Counted from the first letter of the stretch, positions 27,966 through 40,398 are shown. The stretch is 64,000 bases of DNA from Lachancea kluyveri NRRL Y-12651 (GCA_000149225.2 CM000688.1:62001-126000); one strand, 5' to 3'. A program made the numbers and translations. The notes: generated by a model not told the origin, from the letters alone.

Positions 27966-29533
27966 TTAGAAACACTTGTGGTGAACAATAGATGGACCAC
28001 TTTCATCGTATTCTTGCTTAGAAATCCACATCTGTTGGAAGGTAGTCAAAGAGGCCAAAATAGAACCACCAATCCAGACGGAGTACTTTCTTTCTGGTGG
28101 AGCGATGATCTTAACCTTCATAGAAGATGGAGCCAAAGCAGTGATTTCCTTTTGCATTCTTTCGGCAATACCTGGGAACATGGTAGTACCACCAGACATG
28201 ACGATGTTACCGTACAATTCTTTACGGACGTCAACGTCACACTTCATAATGGAGTTATAGGTAGTTTGGTCAATACCAGCAGCTTCCAAACCTAGAACAC
28301 TTGGGTGGAACAAAGCTTCTGGAGCTCTGAATCTTTCGTTACCAATAGTGATGACTTGGCCATCTGGCAATTCGTAGGATTTTTCAATGGCAGAAGATTG
28401 AGCAGCGGTTTGCATTTCTTGTTCAAAGTCCAAGGCAACGTAACACAACTTTTCTTTAATATCACGAACAATTTCTCTTTCAGCGGTAGTAGAGAAGGAG
28501 TAACCACGTTCACTCAAGATCTTCATCAAGTAGTCGGTCATATCTCTACCAGCCAAGTCGATTCTCAAAATAGCATGAGGCAAGGAGAAACCAGCGTAGA
28601 TAGGAACGACGTGGGTAACACCGTCACCAGAATCCAAAACGATACCAGTGGTTCTACCGGAAGAGTATAGAGACAAGACGGCTTGGATAGAAACGTAAAA
28701 GGCTGGAACATTGAAAGTTTCAAACAAGATTTGGGTCATCTTTTCTCTGTTAGACTTAGGGTTCATTGGAGCCTCGGTTAACAAGACTGGGTGTTCTTCT
28801 GGGGCAACTCTCAATTCGTTGTAGAAAGTGTGATGCCAGATCTTTTCCATATCATCCCAGTTGGTAACAATACCATGCTCAATTGGGTAACGCAAGGTTA
28901 AAATACCTCTCTTGGATTGGGCTTCGTCACCAACATAAGAGTCCTTTTGACCCATACCGACCATAATACCTTGATGTCTTGGTCTACCAACGATAGAAGG
29001 AAAGACAGCACGTGGAGCGTCATCACCAGCGAAACCGGCCTTACACATACCGGAACCGTTGTCAATAACTAAGGCGGCAACTTCTGTTTAGATGTTAGTA
29101 TATTAATCACCCAAATCTCCCCTGTTAACTGTATATCACCACACACGAAATACCATCCGCTTCCTGTTCCATAAATTTTTCCTCTTTTTTTAGAAAGGAA
29201 ATAGGGGCTAAAAAGGAGGCCCAAAGCGAGAGCAGTGGCAAACTGAACAACAAAAAGCATACAGAATCACGGGCAGACCCCACAAATTGAGATACAAATT
29301 AGCATCCCAGAGAATCATTCAATGTGAAAGAAGAATATTGAGTGTTGTATCGCGCCTGTTTTTATTTTTTTATCGCTTTGAACTTTCCTTATCGCGAAAG
29401 ATGTTCTCGTGTTTTGAAGGTGATCCCACAACACAGACATGTACAGGGGAAAAAAAAAACAAGCGTCTCAGAAACCAAAAACTCTGGTGACCAAGTACAC
29501 TTGGGTTAGTAGTTAAGACATACCGGAATCCAT
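27966..29533 (-). CDS. ACT1: Actin (two exons)
   Basis: Single actin gene. Exon 1 is only ten bases (29533-29524, ATGGATTCCG) and exon 2 is 27966-29083; together they encode 375 residues starting [20 protein letters not shown], as in S. cerevisiae. All nucleotide-binding segments are present ([36 protein letters not shown]), and the protein ends KCF. Codon use is strongly biased, as expected for very high expression. The intron position after base 10 is the same as in S. cerevisiae. It is divergent from SND2 and linked to YPT1 and TUB2, an ancient yeast linkage. Confidence 0.99.
29084..29523 (-). other. ACT1: Spliceosomal intron of ACT1
   Basis: 440-nt intron: 5' site GTATGT (29523-29518), branch point TACTAAC (29100-29094), 3' site AACAG ending at 29084. 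It is longer than the roughly 309-nt intron of S. cerevisiae ACT1, at the identical codon position. Confidence 0.97.
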
Positions 29534-29668
29534 TGTTTGATATATCTATTCTATAGTTTGTCTGTAGCGACTTGGTGTATTTCAAGAGCGTAAGAACAAG
29601 TGTTAAATCTGAAGAAAAAGGTTTAAGAAAAGTTTGCCGTTGAAAATTTCCTGATCCGGGAAGTACTG

Positions 29669-29675
29669 TTACCCG
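29669..29675 (+). promoter_or_regulatory. Reb1-type site, ACT1/SND2 promoter
   Basis: TTACCCG heptamer in the 304-bp divergent promoter, 136 bp from the ACT1 ATG and 163 bp from the SND2 ATG. It fits the general regulatory factor Reb1; occupancy is not shown by sequence alone. Confidence 0.5.
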
Positions 29676-29837
29676 ACACGAGGCCAAGAATGAACCCATG
29701 CACCCAGAATGAGCCTATTTTGCCCATGGTATCATACGTAACGAAAACGAGAAGTCTAGTGATTGCCGTTTAGCATCTCAACGGCAGGACCTTTTAATGA
29801 CATCTCTTCTCAATGCAAAGAAACAACACAGCTAAAC

Positions 29838-30359
29838 ATGGCGGGCAAGTCATCTAAGAAGCAAGCGCAGGTAAACAAGGATTCTTTGAAAAACTTATAC
29901 AAAATTTCCGTGCCTATTATGGCATTGTCCCTGTTGCGTACGGTTTACTCTCGTGGCAGCTTGTTCAAGTATGTTTTACTTCATTTACCCATGCTGTTTT
30001 GCACTTATGCTTTAGAAAAAAGCGGCAGGCCTCAATATGACGCGAAAGGTAAGCTGGTCAAGGAAGGGATCGATTTGCAACAACCTGGAGGTTTGACCGA
30101 GTACATGTTTGATCTAATTTACCTTTCTCTATTTGGTGACCTTGGCAGGGTTTTACTAAACACAAACAAGTTTTGGTATGTTTTGCTGTTGTGTCCTGTG
30201 TATATAGGCTACAAACTTTACGGGCTAAAGCAACAATTTATGCCAAGTGCAGCTACGGCCGCAGCCTCCCACGATACCGCAGCTACTTCGGATGCCAAAT
30301 CTAAGAGACAGGTGAAGAGGGAAAAGAGAGGTGACAAGCCTCAGTACAAATACAGGTAG
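29838..30359 (+). CDS. SND2: SRP-independent ER targeting protein (TMEM208 family)
   Basis: Snd2 (also Env10, YLR065C) is an ER membrane protein of the SND pathway, which brings proteins with internal membrane segments to the ER. The 173-residue product starts MAGKSSKKQAQ, has membrane segments in three hydrophobic blocks (LYKISVPIMALSLL with LLHLPMLFCTYAL, MFDLIYLSLFGDL, WYVLLLCPVYIGYKLYG) and ends in a basic tail (KSKRQVKREKRGDKPQYKYR). The frame is open for 25 codons upstream from a TTG, but the first in-frame ATG at 29838 gives the family start. It is divergent from ACT1 and converges with YPT1 (106 bp). Confidence 0.93.
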   Translation: MAGKSSKKQAQVNKDSLKNLYKISVPIMALSLLRTVYSRGSLFKYVLLHLPMLFCTYALEKSGRPQYDAKGKLVKEGIDLQQPGGLTEYMFDLIYLSLFGDLGRVLLNTNKFWYVLLLCPVYIGYKLYGLKQQFMPSAATAAASHDTAATSDAKSKRQVKREKRGDKPQYKYR

Positions 30360-30465
30360 TGTCAGAAAAGGCAATGTATAACAACTTAGAATCTGTATAT
30401 ATTGTATATAGAGAAAGAGAAGAAAAAAATCAACAAGTACATGGGCGATTCCACCCTATCCCCCT

Positions 30466-31080
30466 CTAACAACAACCACTACTAGTACCAGTCAAACTCT
30501 GGCCCTTTAGGTTGACACCTGCCTTTTCCTCCTTTTTCCCATTGTCTCTTTGCTGTTGGGACATGCTTTCCTTGATTTGTCTGGCCATGGTTAAAAAGGC
30601 TTCTTCAACGTTGCTAGAGTCTAACGCGCTAGTCTCTAAAACAGGAATTTGTAAAGAGTCCGCAAATTCCTTGGCAACTTCATACTCAACAACCTTCTTA
30701 TCTGTCAAATCGTTTTTATTACCAACCAACAGCTTCAGGACACCTGCAGTCCCGTAACGGTCAATCTCTTGTAACCATGTCTTGACGTTATTAAACGATT
30801 CCTGATCGGTAACGTCATAAACAATGATGATACCATGTGCACCACGGTAGTAAGATGATGTGATGGTACGGAAACGCTCTTGGCCTGCTGTATCCCAGAT
30901 CTGTAGCTTGACGGTCTTCCCATCCAAATCTACAGTTTTGATTTTGAAATCTACACCGATTGTAGAGATATAGTCATTTGTATAGGTATCGTCAGCAAAT
31001 CTCAACAACAAACATGACTTACCGACACCAGAATCACCAATCAATAACAACTTAAACAAGTAGTCGTATTCGCTGTTCAT
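30466..31080 (-). CDS. YPT1: Rab1-family GTPase
   Basis: Small GTPase for ER-to-Golgi and intra-Golgi vesicle tethering and for autophagosome formation. The 204-residue product (S. cerevisiae 206 aa) has the P-loop GDSGVGKS (15-22), switch regions with [10 protein letters not shown] and [11 protein letters not shown], the guanine motif NKND (S. cerevisiae has NKCD), ETSAL, and a C-terminal double cysteine (CC) for geranylgeranylation. No intron. The linkage ACT1-YPT1-TUB2 is conserved with S. cerevisiae chromosome VI, with SND2 and PER33 interleaved. Confidence 0.98.
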   Translation of the reverse strand: MNSEYDYLFKLLLIGDSGVGKSCLLLRFADDTYTNDYISTIGVDFKIKTVDLDGKTVKLQIWDTAGQERFRTITSSYYRGAHGIIIVYDVTDQESFNNVKTWLQEIDRYGTAGVLKLLVGNKNDLTDKKVVEYEVAKEFADSLQIPVLETSALDSSNVEEAFLTMARQIKESMSQQQRDNGKKEEKAGVNLKGQSLTGTSSGCC

Positions 31081-31512
31081 TTCTTTTTCGTTCCCTTTCT
31101 ATTCCTCCTGTTTCTGAACACCTGGCCTTGATGATTGCAGACCTCTCCTTAAAATTTGCATTTTTTGGGACACCACAAAGGCGTTGACGCCGTTATATGT
31201 GATAATGATAATGGATAGAAGTATAATGTATGCAAAAAGATGTCAATATTGAGGTTAAGGTTTTTGAATCTTATGTAAGTATACCGAATGACCTTAGAGC
31301 TTGGAAGGGATATATAATCCCTATTTTGTGTTATACAAGTACAGCTGGAAACTGAAAAAGAAAAAGAGAAAAAAAAATCTATAAAATCGCACACAAAAAA
31401 AAAAGAACAACGTTTAACGGTATATCGAAGTAGTTCATGCAAATTCCCTACCTCACTTTCTGACTCAGCTATTGAATGTCACTTTTAAAATAAAAAAAAA
31501 AAATCTGTTGGC
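31081..31512. other. YPT1 promoter and PER33 3' end
   Basis: 432 bp, A/T-rich, with A-runs near 31370 and 31490. No gene or strong motif recognised. Confidence 0.45.
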
Positions 31513-32298
31513 CTAGCATGGAACCGCATTGAATAGCTTATTTACCAACATCTTGATACCGTGCCATCTGGCCGCAAATTGAGGTAGTTTCCGCTGCACC
31601 ATAGCATCACCTTGAGCTACGTATTGTTGTATCATTAACTTCATTTGCGGACTTTGGAGAAATCTCAACTTGAAAAACCATGCATAAGTTACAATACTAA
31701 CCAATTTCAAAACATTGATGAAGTTGAACCTTATTAGTAAGGATACCAAAGCTATTGGTAAAAAGAGCCCAGCCTGAACCAGGGTAACGATTTCAGAGTT
31801 TTGGGCTAGCACTAGAAACTTTTCGTTATAGTTGGTGATGAAAAAGGTTAACCTTTCGCTTAGAACATTCTTCAACATTGGGTTCAATGGCGCGAATGGC
31901 AACAGGTTCTCTTTAAAGTAATTTAATGAATGAAATAGAGAAAAAATGACTGGAGACACCAAGGCGCTGGATAAGATCTTGGCATTGGAGCAAAAATATA
32001 AGATCAAAGACATGGTAAAATATTGTAGGTTGTCTAAAGAACGTAATTGCCGGGGAAGTGTAGTCAACTTTAACTGACCCGACTTGTAGAACTGATAAAG
32101 CACAATGCCATATGTAATAGTGATGAAAAATAAAACACGGGAGTAGTAGTATTTTATCGAATGAGAGGAGAACGACAGGCAGTATCTGAAATAGTGGTAT
32201 AGCGTCAAAAAATGACCTAAAAACCAATAAAATTGTGGTTGTCTCAACTTAGTTCTTAGCATGGTAAAAAATGGTGCTACTGGTCGAGCGTTTGTCAT
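31513..32298 (-). CDS. PER33: TMEM33-family ER/nuclear-pore membrane protein
   Basis: Per33 is an ER and nuclear-envelope membrane protein related to Pom33. The 261-residue product (S. cerevisiae 273 aa, YLR064W) has several hydrophobic segments, including YSRVLFFITITYGIVLYQFY, a middle segment and FKLRFLQSPQMKLM near the end. It ends in an amphipathic helix typical of the family. The start is taken as the ATG at 32298; the frame is open nine codons further, but only from a TTG. A later ATG (MLRTKLRQPQFYWFLGHFLT) would also keep the conserved part. Confidence 0.85.
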   Translation of the reverse strand: MTNARPVAPFFTMLRTKLRQPQFYWFLGHFLTLYHYFRYCLSFSSHSIKYYYSRVLFFITITYGIVLYQFYKSGQLKLTTLPRQLRSLDNLQYFTMSLILYFCSNAKILSSALVSPVIFSLFHSLNYFKENLLPFAPLNPMLKNVLSERLTFFITNYNEKFLVLAQNSEIVTLVQAGLFLPIALVSLLIRFNFINVLKLVSIVTYAWFFKLRFLQSPQMKLMIQQYVAQGDAMVQRKLPQFAARWHGIKMLVNKLFNAVPC

Positions 32299-33236
32299 TG
32301 CTGGTGTGGCGGTTTTCTTGTGCAATTAATAGAGGGGATAATCGTTGTTTCTAAGATATTCCATGAGAAGTCAATCTGATCAGTGAACGGCCAAATTTTC
32401 CTGAAATCACTGAAGTTACCCTACCCAACGTTTTTCCCAACGGTAAAAGCATATTGACCACACACAGTTGAATAAGTCCGTTAAGGGTCTATTCCCAATT
32501 CGAGATTTCTGATACGCATAACAGATATGTTACTGTGCAGTGATCATCTATCGAGCCGGTCTTATTAGATGTGGTTCTTGAAAGCGCCACATAGAAAGAT
32601 AAAAAGCTGTAGCTAAAATAAACCAACAGGGGCTAAGGCCAAAGGTCGTGTCGGGGAGACTAGAAGCTAAATACAGATCTCAAGAGGATTTTTGTTTTTA
32701 TTTTTAATGAATAATTAGACAACAGCTTTGTGGTAGAGACTTAGGTAACGAATATATATGAGATATTTCTACCAGCGAAAAAAAGAGGAAAACACGCAGC
32801 TGTAAACGAAAAAAGATATCCAGACCTGTATATAGAAAGCTTATGAAAGTATAACTCTTTTCATCTAGTTATTTAAAATAAGATGTGTGCTAGGATGCTT
32901 ACCATTCCCTACCATGTCAGATGATTAACTTACGGAAGAAGAAAAACAAAAGGGAGCCTAAATGGAAATTTTTTTAGCACAGTGACTTTATAAACTGCAA
33001 AAAAATCCACGAATGGGACAATTAAAGTCACCGTAATACATTTTGGAACTGATGTCAGTGTAGCTTTATACTATTTCCCTATTTGTATTACCCTACCTTT
33101 GAATGTCAATCATTAAATACGCAAATAAATAACCACAAAAAAAACTAAAATGTAAACATAGAAGGCATGAGATCTCAAACACAACCAATACACGTTGTTT
33201 CAACCCTCAAGAGAATAAACAACAACGGATCAAACT
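32299..33236. other. Divergent promoter PER33-TUB2 (0.94 kb)
   Basis: A/T-rich with short A runs. No gene, tRNA or repeat recognised. Confidence 0.45.
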
Positions 33237-34793
33237 ATGAGAGAAATTGTATGTTGGTTAATATCCATTTTAGCAGGAATGCGTAATCAAGAGTATATAC
33301 TGGGAAGCGCTTGGCTCCAGTCTTCTCCACGATATATCCTTCCTTTGCCACTACAGTGGATCGCGTTTTCCCGTTTAGGATTTTTGTTTACGCTTTTCAA
33401 TTTTAAGCAGCGAGGCTCAACACTGGTGCAGAAGTACTAACTCACACTTTAACAGATTCACCTTTCTACTGGTCAATGTGGTAACCAAATTGGTGCCGCC
33501 TTCTGGGAAACCATTTGCGGTGAACATGGTCTAGATTATAACGGAAATTATCATGGTGACGATGAAATCCAAAGAGCCCGCCTAAATGTGTACTTCAATG
33601 AAGCCTCATCCGGTAAGTGGGTCCCCCGTTCTGTTAATATCGATTTGGAACCAGGTACTATCGATGCTGTGCGCAACTCTCAAATAGGTAACTTGTTCAG
33701 ACCCGACAATTACATCTTTGGCCAATCGTCTGCTGGCAATGTTTGGGCTAAGGGGCATTACACTGAAGGTGCAGAGTTGGTTGATTCTGTCATGGACGTC
33801 GTTAGACGTGAAGCTGAAGGTTGTGACTCTCTACAAGGTTTCCAGATCACTCACTCATTGGGTGGTGGTACTGGTTCCGGTATGGGTACTCTATTGATCT
33901 CCAAAATAAGAGAAGAATTTCCAGATAGAATGATGGCTACATTTTCTGTCGTCCCATCTCCCAAAACCTCAGATACTGTGGTCGAACCTTACAATGCTAC
34001 TTTGTCTGTTCACCAGTTGGTTGAACATTCCGACGAAACATTCTGTATCGACAACGAAGCCTTGTACGATATCTGTCAAAGAACTTTGAAGTTAACCCAA
34101 CCTTCATACAGCGACTTGAACCATTTGGTCTCTTCTGTGATGTCCGGTGTTACTACTTCTTTGCGTTACCCAGGTCAGTTGAACTCTGACTTGAGAAAGT
34201 TGGCTGTTAACTTGGTCCCATTCCCTCGTCTACATTTCTTTATGGTCGGTTACGCTCCTTTGACATCTATAGGCTCTCAATCTTTCAGATCTTTAACTGT
34301 TCCAGAGTTGACCCAACAGATGTTTGACGCTAAGAACATGATGGCTGCATCAGACCCAAGAAACGGTAGATATTTGACCGTTGCTGCCTTCTTTAGAGGT
34401 AAAGTCTCTGTTAAAGAAGTTGAAGATGAAATGCATAAAGTCCAAACTAGAAACTCGTCCTATTTCGTTGAATGGATTCCAAACAATGTTCAGACGGCTG
34501 TCTGTTCCGTTGCTCCAAGGGATCTAGACATGTCTGCCACCTTCATTGGTAACTCTACTTCCATTCAAGAGTTGTTCAAGAGAGTAGGCGACCAATTTGG
34601 TGCCATGTTCAAGAGAAAGGCGTTTTTGCATTGGTACACTAGTGAAGGTATGGAAGAAATGGAATTTTCTGAAGCTGAATCCAATATGAATGATTTAGTC
34701 AGCGAGTACCAACAATACCAAGAAGCTACCGTTGAAGAAGACGAAGAATTGGAATACGCTGATGACCAACCAATGGTTGAAAACTTTGAATGA
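33237..34793 (+). CDS. TUB2: Beta-tubulin (two exons)
   Basis: Exon 1 is 12 bases (33237-33248, MREI) and exon 2 is 33456-34793, giving 449 residues. The joined start [20 protein letters not shown] and the GTP signature GGGTGSGMG are standard beta-tubulin. The acidic C-terminal tail ends VENFE and is shorter than that of S. cerevisiae Tub2 (457 aa). S. cerevisiae TUB2 has no intron, but an intron directly after codon 4 is common in beta-tubulin genes of filamentous fungi, so this looks like a retained ancestral intron. Strong codon bias. It is tandem with RPO41, as in S. cerevisiae. Confidence 0.97.
33249..33455 (+). other. TUB2: Spliceosomal intron of TUB2
   Basis: 207-nt intron: 5' site GTATGT (33249-33254), branch point TACTAAC (33435-33441), 3' site AACAG ending at 33455. 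The frame runs open through part of the intron but stops within it. Confidence 0.95.
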
Positions 34794-35197
34794 ACGCAAG
34801 ATATGCTGCTAACTTAATTTCCTCTCTCTTTTGTGATACCAATATCTGTAAAATTTTTTGTCTGATCTCTTTATTTTTTTTTTTTTTAAAGTATTTCACT
34901 TATATACTTCCTTCTACTTCTATGTATCAGATCTATAATACCGTTTTTCTGTAAACTCTGAAGTTCCAGCTTGCTGCCGGTAAAATCGTTAACTAAGCAA
35001 TACTTCCAGGTCCTTTCCCACAAACTTGCAATATTTCCACATATGGAACTCTTTCCCGTATATGGAGATGGGTGCCTCTCTTGGGCGGTGGCTTCTCCGA
35101 AAAGAAACTATACTGTGAAAAATTTTTAAAAAGGAAACCGTTGAGATGAGGTAGACAAACCTCTCAAAAGTTAAGAACAAGGATAAAGTACGCCAAA
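34794..35197. other. TUB2 3' end and RPO41 promoter
   Basis: 404 bp between tandem genes. The TUB2 3' region has a long T-run near 34870. No further element recognised. Confidence 0.45.
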
Positions 35198-38100
35198 ATG
35201 TTGAAGTGGTCTAGGTTCTACAGCAGATCTAGTATTCACAGCAGAACAGTACAAAAGAGACTAATTTCTTGCACTGTGCGGCTACGGAATCCTGTCTCGC
35301 CCTTTCAGGTTAGAAATGAATCAACTAGCGCTGCTACTGTACACAATCCTACAGATGAAGATATCAGTTTTTTGAAGGCATCAACAGTATCAATAGATCC
35401 AAAGTTTGAACCCTTTGACCGTTCATATCATGCTGCAGATACTAGTCGCTCCAGAGATATTATGAACTTGTGGTCGCTGTTAGAAGCTTGTTTGCATTCA
35501 CATTATCTGGACCGGGCTTTCTCCATACTGAATTCCCTATATCAAATAAAGTCACACAGGCCATACTTTGTAGATGATTACAACAAGTATCTACTAAGGT
35601 ATGCGGATATCGTGGACAGTGTCAAAGCTCTTGACAAAAAAGTACTCGAAGATTTACAGACCTGTTTTAGAGAGTGCGATTATAACGACAAAACCTTGGC
35701 TATTCTTCTACATCATGCATTAAAGTTTAAAGATGTTTCTTCTGAACAGTGTGAAAAATATTTTCGTATGGGTACAAGCAACTATAAGAGTATTTTGAAT
35801 AATATAGATACATTAACTGTTGCAGACTACAAGAAACTGGTCAACGAATTAAAGTTAGTGGAATTGCAAGACTTGCCAGAAGAGATTCGTCCGTTGATTG
35901 AAAGCTCTGAAGATGTTACTTCTCCTGAACCAGTACACCAGCAAGAACAAAAACATACCTTACGGACGCAGTCTGGAGAAATTCAAACTATAATGGAACG
36001 GTCCAGTGTAAGTCTAAAAGAGGATGTGGGAACACTAGAAAAAGACGCCAAAACCTTAGTCGCTGTTGATACCATCGGTATGAGAGTTGTGAGGCATACA
36101 TTGCTGGGCCTTTCATTGACTGAAGCACAGAAAGATAGAATTAAAGATTTTAACTTTGACACGTCTACCAACTTACTGAATTTCAACAAAGATACAGAAA
36201 ACATCGACTTCTTCGAATTCTACAAGACCTTGTCCAATGAGCAGGAGATAGCCACTTTCGAATCAGCTTTGGATGAGTTCAATCAGGAGAGACAACGCCA
36301 ATTGGAAAATCGGGCCACTGATGCGGCAAAGGAAAGATGGAAGCATGACTTTGAGGAAGCAAAAGCAAGAGGCGACATTTCTATCCAAAAAAAGTTGAAC
36401 GTAAAGTTATGGGAATGGTATAACCAAATGCTGCCTCTGGTAAAAGAGGAAGTAAAACGTTGTTCTCAAGTAGTAAGTGGCCCCTTGAAAGATCTCGAAA
36501 CGCTGAGTGCACAGGAAAAAAAACAAAACAAAGCAAGGCTAGAATATGGTCCCTACTTGACATTAGTTAACCCTGAAAAAATGTGTGTCATTACGATTTT
36601 GGAGCTGTTGAAGTTAAATTCGACAGGTGGCATTATAGAGGGTATGAGAACTGCAAGGGCAGTAATTTCCGTCGCAAAGGCCATAGAGATGGAGTTCAGG
36701 TCAGAACAGCTTTTAAAGAGTGAATCACATGTTTTCAAAGACGTCAATAAAAAGTCGCATGAGTTTAAAATGTTGGTTCAAAGGGCAAGAGCTACTTTCA
36801 GATCTATGCAAATCGAGGAGTCCAAGATTTTATGGCCTCAAGAAGCTAGGGCAAAAATTGGTTCTATTCTGATCTCAATGTTAATTCATGTTGCTAAGGT
36901 TGCAGTTGAGGGTACTGATCCAGTAACAAAGGAAAAACTTCATGGCGAAGCTCCCGCCTTCTCCCATAGCTACCAGTATCATAACGGCTCCAAGTTAGGT
37001 GTTCTAAAAATTCATAGATCATTGGTACACCAGTTGAATGGCGAAAGGTTGGTCGCTGCTGTCCAACCACAGTTACTGCCAATGTTAGTAAAGCCACGCC
37101 CGTGGAAAAGTTGGAATTCTGGTGGATACTACTACACTCAATCTACTCTCATTAGATCCAAGGATTCTCCTGAACAAGTGGCTTATCTGAAAGCGGTTTC
37201 TGATGAAGGTGCCATTGATAGTGTTTACAAAGGTTTAAATGTGCTTGGAGAAACCGCTTGGACTGTTAATCGGAAAATCTTTGGAGTAATGTCTGAAGTT
37301 TGGAACAGCGGTAAGCCATTTTTGGAAATACCTGGAATTCAAGACAAACTCGTTCTTACACCCCAACCGCCCAGGGACGCAGACCCATCCGTTCACAGAG
37401 CTTGGAAATTAAAGAATAAAGAATTAGCCAATGAATTTTCTGGTAACAGATCTGCTCGTTGTGACGCCAACTACAAACTTGAGATTGCTAGAGCATTTTT
37501 AGGTGAAAAATTCTATTTTCCTCATAATCTGGATTTCAGAGGCCGTGCATACCCGCTGTCTCCACATTTCAATCACTTGGGCAATGATATGAGTAGAGGA
37601 TTATTAATTTTTTGGAAAGGTAAAAGATTAGGTCCCAATGGGCTAAAATGGTTGAAAGTTCATCTTTCTAATTTGTTTGGTTTTGATAAAGCTCCGCTTG
37701 ACGAACGTGTTGCCTTTACTGAACAACACTTCGAAGATATCAAGGATTCTGCAGAGAATCCTCTAGGTGGTAAGGGGTGGTGGAAAAAAGCAGATAAACC
37801 ATGGCAAGCGTTAGCCACTTGCTTTGAACTGAATGAAGCATTAAAGTTGGAGGACCCTGAAAACTTTATCTCTCACCAACCCATTCATCAAGATGGGACG
37901 TGTAACGGCCTACAACATTACGCTGCGCTAGGTGGTGATATTGAAGGTGCCACGCAAGTGAACTTGGTTCCAAGCGACCGTCCACAAGATGTCTATTCCC
38001 ATGTGGCTAAACTTGTTATCGAGAGGTTAGAGAAGGCAGCTGCCAAAGGTGACGACACAGCAATGCTATTGAAAGACAAAATCAAGAGGAAAGTTGTGAA

Positions 38101-39106
38101 ACAAACTGTCATGACTAATGTCTACGGTGTTACTTACATTGGTGCTACCCAGCAAATTGACAAACAATTATCCAACATTTTCGATGATCACAAGCAATCC
38201 TACGAACTATCTAAATATCTGACAAAACATGTCTTCGCTTCTGTTCGAGAGTTATTCGAAGGTGCGCATCTAATTCAAGACTGGTTAGGTGAGTGTGCAA
38301 AGAGAATTTCCAAATCGATTAGGCTTGATGTTGATGAGAGATCTTTCAAAAACGGTAACAAACCTGACTTCATGTCTTCTGTTATTTGGACTACCCCATT
38401 AGGGCTACCCATTGTCCAGCCATATCGTGAAAACAGCAAAAAACAAGTTGCCACCAATTTGCAAACCGTATTTATCAGTGATCCGTTTGCAGTCAACCCT
38501 GTTAATGCCAGGAGACAGAAGGCTGGGTTTCCACCTAACTTTATCCATTCTCTAGATGCTTCGCACATGCTGTTATCTGCCATGAAATGTGGTGAGAATG
38601 GGTTAGACTTTGCGGCCGTTCACGACTCTTATTGGACACATGCTTGCGATGTCGATAAAATGAATGTGTTTTTGAGAGAGCAATTCATTAGGCTACACGA
38701 AGTCGATTTGATCGAAAGATTGAGAAACGAGTTTGACGAACGTTACAGAAACTACTTGCAGATTTTAAGAATCGAAAAGAAATCTGAGCTTGCTGAAGAG
38801 ATCGTGGCTTTGAGAAAGCGCTTGTCCCAGGAATTGGGTAGGCCAATTACTTTAGCAGACGAGATATACATGGAAAAGAAGAGGGTACAACTGTTGGAAT
38901 CTGAAAACTCAGAGGACATATCGAAAGGGAAGAAGATGGTTACTACTGTTTCTTTGCTTGAAAAAGCCGGCGACATTATGAAATTGGAAAAAAAGTCAGA
39001 TTCGAGTTGCATCATGGTCTTGGCGCCATTAGTTTTGCCAGAAATTCCACCAAAGGGTGAATTCGACGTTATGGAGTTGAAAAATAGCAAGTATTTTTTC
39101 TCGTGA
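35198..39106 (+). CDS. RPO41: Mitochondrial RNA polymerase
   Basis: Single-subunit, T7-like RNA polymerase that transcribes mitochondrial DNA and primes its replication, working with the specificity factor Mtf1. The 1302-residue product (S. cerevisiae 1351 aa) has an N-terminal targeting region rich in R and S, a divergent N-terminal extension (to about residue 400) and a conserved polymerase core. In the core are [17 protein letters not shown] (about 778), [18 protein letters not shown] with a catalytic Asp (about 897), [11 protein letters not shown] (fingers) and [10 protein letters not shown] with the second catalytic Asp (about 1141). All catalytic motifs are intact. It converges with MOB2 (188 bp). 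Confidence 0.97.
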   Translation: MLKWSRFYSRSSIHSRTVQKRLISCTVRLRNPVSPFQVRNESTSAATVHNPTDEDISFLKASTVSIDPKFEPFDRSYHAADTSRSRDIMNLWSLLEACLHSHYLDRAFSILNSLYQIKSHRPYFVDDYNKYLLRYADIVDSVKALDKKVLEDLQTCFRECDYNDKTLAILLHHALKFKDVSSEQCEKYFRMGTSNYKSILNNIDTLTVADYKKLVNELKLVELQDLPEEIRPLIESSEDVTSPEPVHQQEQKHTLRTQSGEIQTIMERSSVSLKEDVGTLEKDAKTLVAVDTIGMRVVRHTLLGLSLTEAQKDRIKDFNFDTSTNLLNFNKDTENIDFFEFYKTLSNEQEIATFESALDEFNQERQRQLENRATDAAKERWKHDFEEAKARGDISIQKKLNVKLWEWYNQMLPLVKEEVKRCSQVVSGPLKDLETLSAQEKKQNKARLEYGPYLTLVNPEKMCVITILELLKLNSTGGIIEGMRTARAVISVAKAIEMEFRSEQLLKSESHVFKDVNKKSHEFKMLVQRARATFRSMQIEESKILWPQEARAKIGSILISMLIHVAKVAVEGTDPVTKEKLHGEAPAFSHSYQYHNGSKLGVLKIHRSLVHQLNGERLVAAVQPQLLPMLVKPRPWKSWNSGGYYYTQSTLIRSKDSPEQVAYLKAVSDEGAIDSVYKGLNVLGETAWTVNRKIFGVMSEVWNSGKPFLEIPGIQDKLVLTPQPPRDADPSVHRAWKLKNKELANEFSGNRSARCDANYKLEIARAFLGEKFYFPHNLDFRGRAYPLSPHFNHLGNDMSRGLLIFWKGKRLGPNGLKWLKVHLSNLFGFDKAPLDERVAFTEQHFEDIKDSAENPLGGKGWWKKADKPWQALATCFELNEALKLEDPENFISHQPIHQDGTCNGLQHYAALGGDIEGATQVNLVPSDRPQDVYSHVAKLVIERLEKAAAKGDDTAMLLKDKIKRKVVKQTVMTNVYGVTYIGATQQIDKQLSNIFDDHKQSYELSKYLTKHVFASVRELFEGAHLIQDWLGECAKRISKSIRLDVDERSFKNGNKPDFMSSVIWTTPLGLPIVQPYRENSKKQVATNLQTVFISDPFAVNPVNARRQKAGFPPNFIHSLDASHMLLSAMKCGENGLDFAAVHDSYWTHACDVDKMNVFLREQFIRLHEVDLIERLRNEFDERYRNYLQILRIEKKSELAEEIVALRKRLSQELGRPITLADEIYMEKKRVQLLESENSEDISKGKKMVTTVSLLEKAGDIMKLEKKSDSSCIMVLAPLVLPEIPPKGEFDVMELKNSKYFFS

Positions 39107-39294
39107 CTTGCCAATAACAATTCTATTAATGATTTTTTTAGGGAAGGGTTTTACACAAAATTATCTTGTAAATATGAAATGTCTATTTTTTTTTTAGTCT
39201 CATACAATATCTATCTAATACGGTAACCGTGACTCTGTGGAATGGAAACTGATACTTCTCGCAGATCCTTTTCGGAAATTCTCATTTGCTTCTT

Positions 39295-40197
39295 TTAGAT
39301 GATTTTCCCCTGCTTTTCTAAGTTCTCGATCAGCGGCGTTAGTGGATACATTTCTCTGCGATCAATTAAATTGAATTCCTTAGCAAAGCTGATGAAGTGT
39401 GCGAAAAACGAGTTCCAGTGTGCTTCCAAAGACAGATGTACAATTTTGTCGAAATGATGGTGATATATGTGCGCGAAGATTCGAAACATTTGGATCATTA
39501 TCCTTTGTATATCTCTTAAAAAGCTCTGAGGAAACGGCATACCGTTCTTGGTGGGAAACAGATTTTGATCTGTTACCTTGTTGTTTATCCATGTCAATGC
39601 CAGATCAATATATTGACCAGCGGGCAGAGAAACCTGCCTATTATTGGCATCGAGCCATAGATAATCAGTATGGGAGCCTGCATTCATTGTCGGATACATG
39701 TCAGGTGTGACGTATTCAGCTATCACGCCGTAGAATTGATTCAAATTAGTGTAAAATTCAAAAACATTAAGGGCGATCCACTCTCCAACGTCTACGTATT
39801 TCGGCAACTGGACAATGGTTTTAAAAGAGCCCTTTACTAACGCCGTCCTTACAAACGGTTCACTTAGAAACATTACTTGCTGAGATTCTGTCTTATCGGA
39901 GCTCTGTGATTGTTGAGTGTTATTTTGAGAAGTCAAAGTATGTTTAGAAGGGGACTGCATCCTCCTCAGGGATAGTCGAGAGTTACTGTTATGTGCACTA
40001 GAGTAAACTGTATTTGTTGGAGTTGTCGAACCGTTGTTTGTGTTATTATTTTGATGTTTATTCTTTTTACTACTTCTACCAAAGCCTCTGTTAAAAAAGT
40101 AGGCACGTTAGTAAATCTGATTGGCAGAAAGTGCAACAGAAAAGATAAAGCGTATGCCGCCGCTCTCCACATACTTGAAAGAGTTGAAGAATGACAT
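39295..40197 (-). CDS. MOB2: Mob-family activator of the Cbk1 kinase (two exons)
   Basis: Mob2 is the co-activator of the NDR kinase Cbk1 in the RAM network (polarised growth, Ace2 control). Exon 1 is 40175-40197 (MSFFNSF plus two bases) and exon 2 is 39295-40087, giving 271 residues (S. cerevisiae 287). The joined start MSFFNSFKGFGRSSKKNK follows S. cerevisiae MSFFNFKAFGRNSKKNK. The Mob/phocein domain (about 80-265) contains SEPFVRTALVKGSFKTIVQL and the helix FAHIYHHHFDKIVHL. As in other Mob2 proteins, some zinc-ligand positions of Mob1 are replaced. The intron is in the same place as in S. cerevisiae. Confidence 0.95.
40088..40174 (-). other. MOB2: Spliceosomal intron of MOB2
   Basis: 87-nt intron: 5' site GTATGT (40174-40169), branch point TACTAAC (40113-40107), 3' site AACAG ending at 40088. 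Confidence 0.94.
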
Positions 40198-40398
40198 TAT
40201 TTGGTTGTTACGTGTAGCTTGTTTTCTTGTTTTTCACTTTGAGAAAGGCTTTCATTCAGCTAAGTCAAAAAAGTTTTGAGGTTTCTAAGAAAATATCATC
40301 GACGCGTGAATAGTGACGACAATTTTAGACCATTATATCAACTAGTATAATAATTATTCCAGTGAACGCTATACACGTTGTGGCACCGTATAATACGG

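Noticed and set aside
33237-33440. Stand-alone 67-codon ORF starting MREIVCWL
   Set aside because: It is TUB2 exon 1 read into the intron; the 5' splice site follows the fourth codon.
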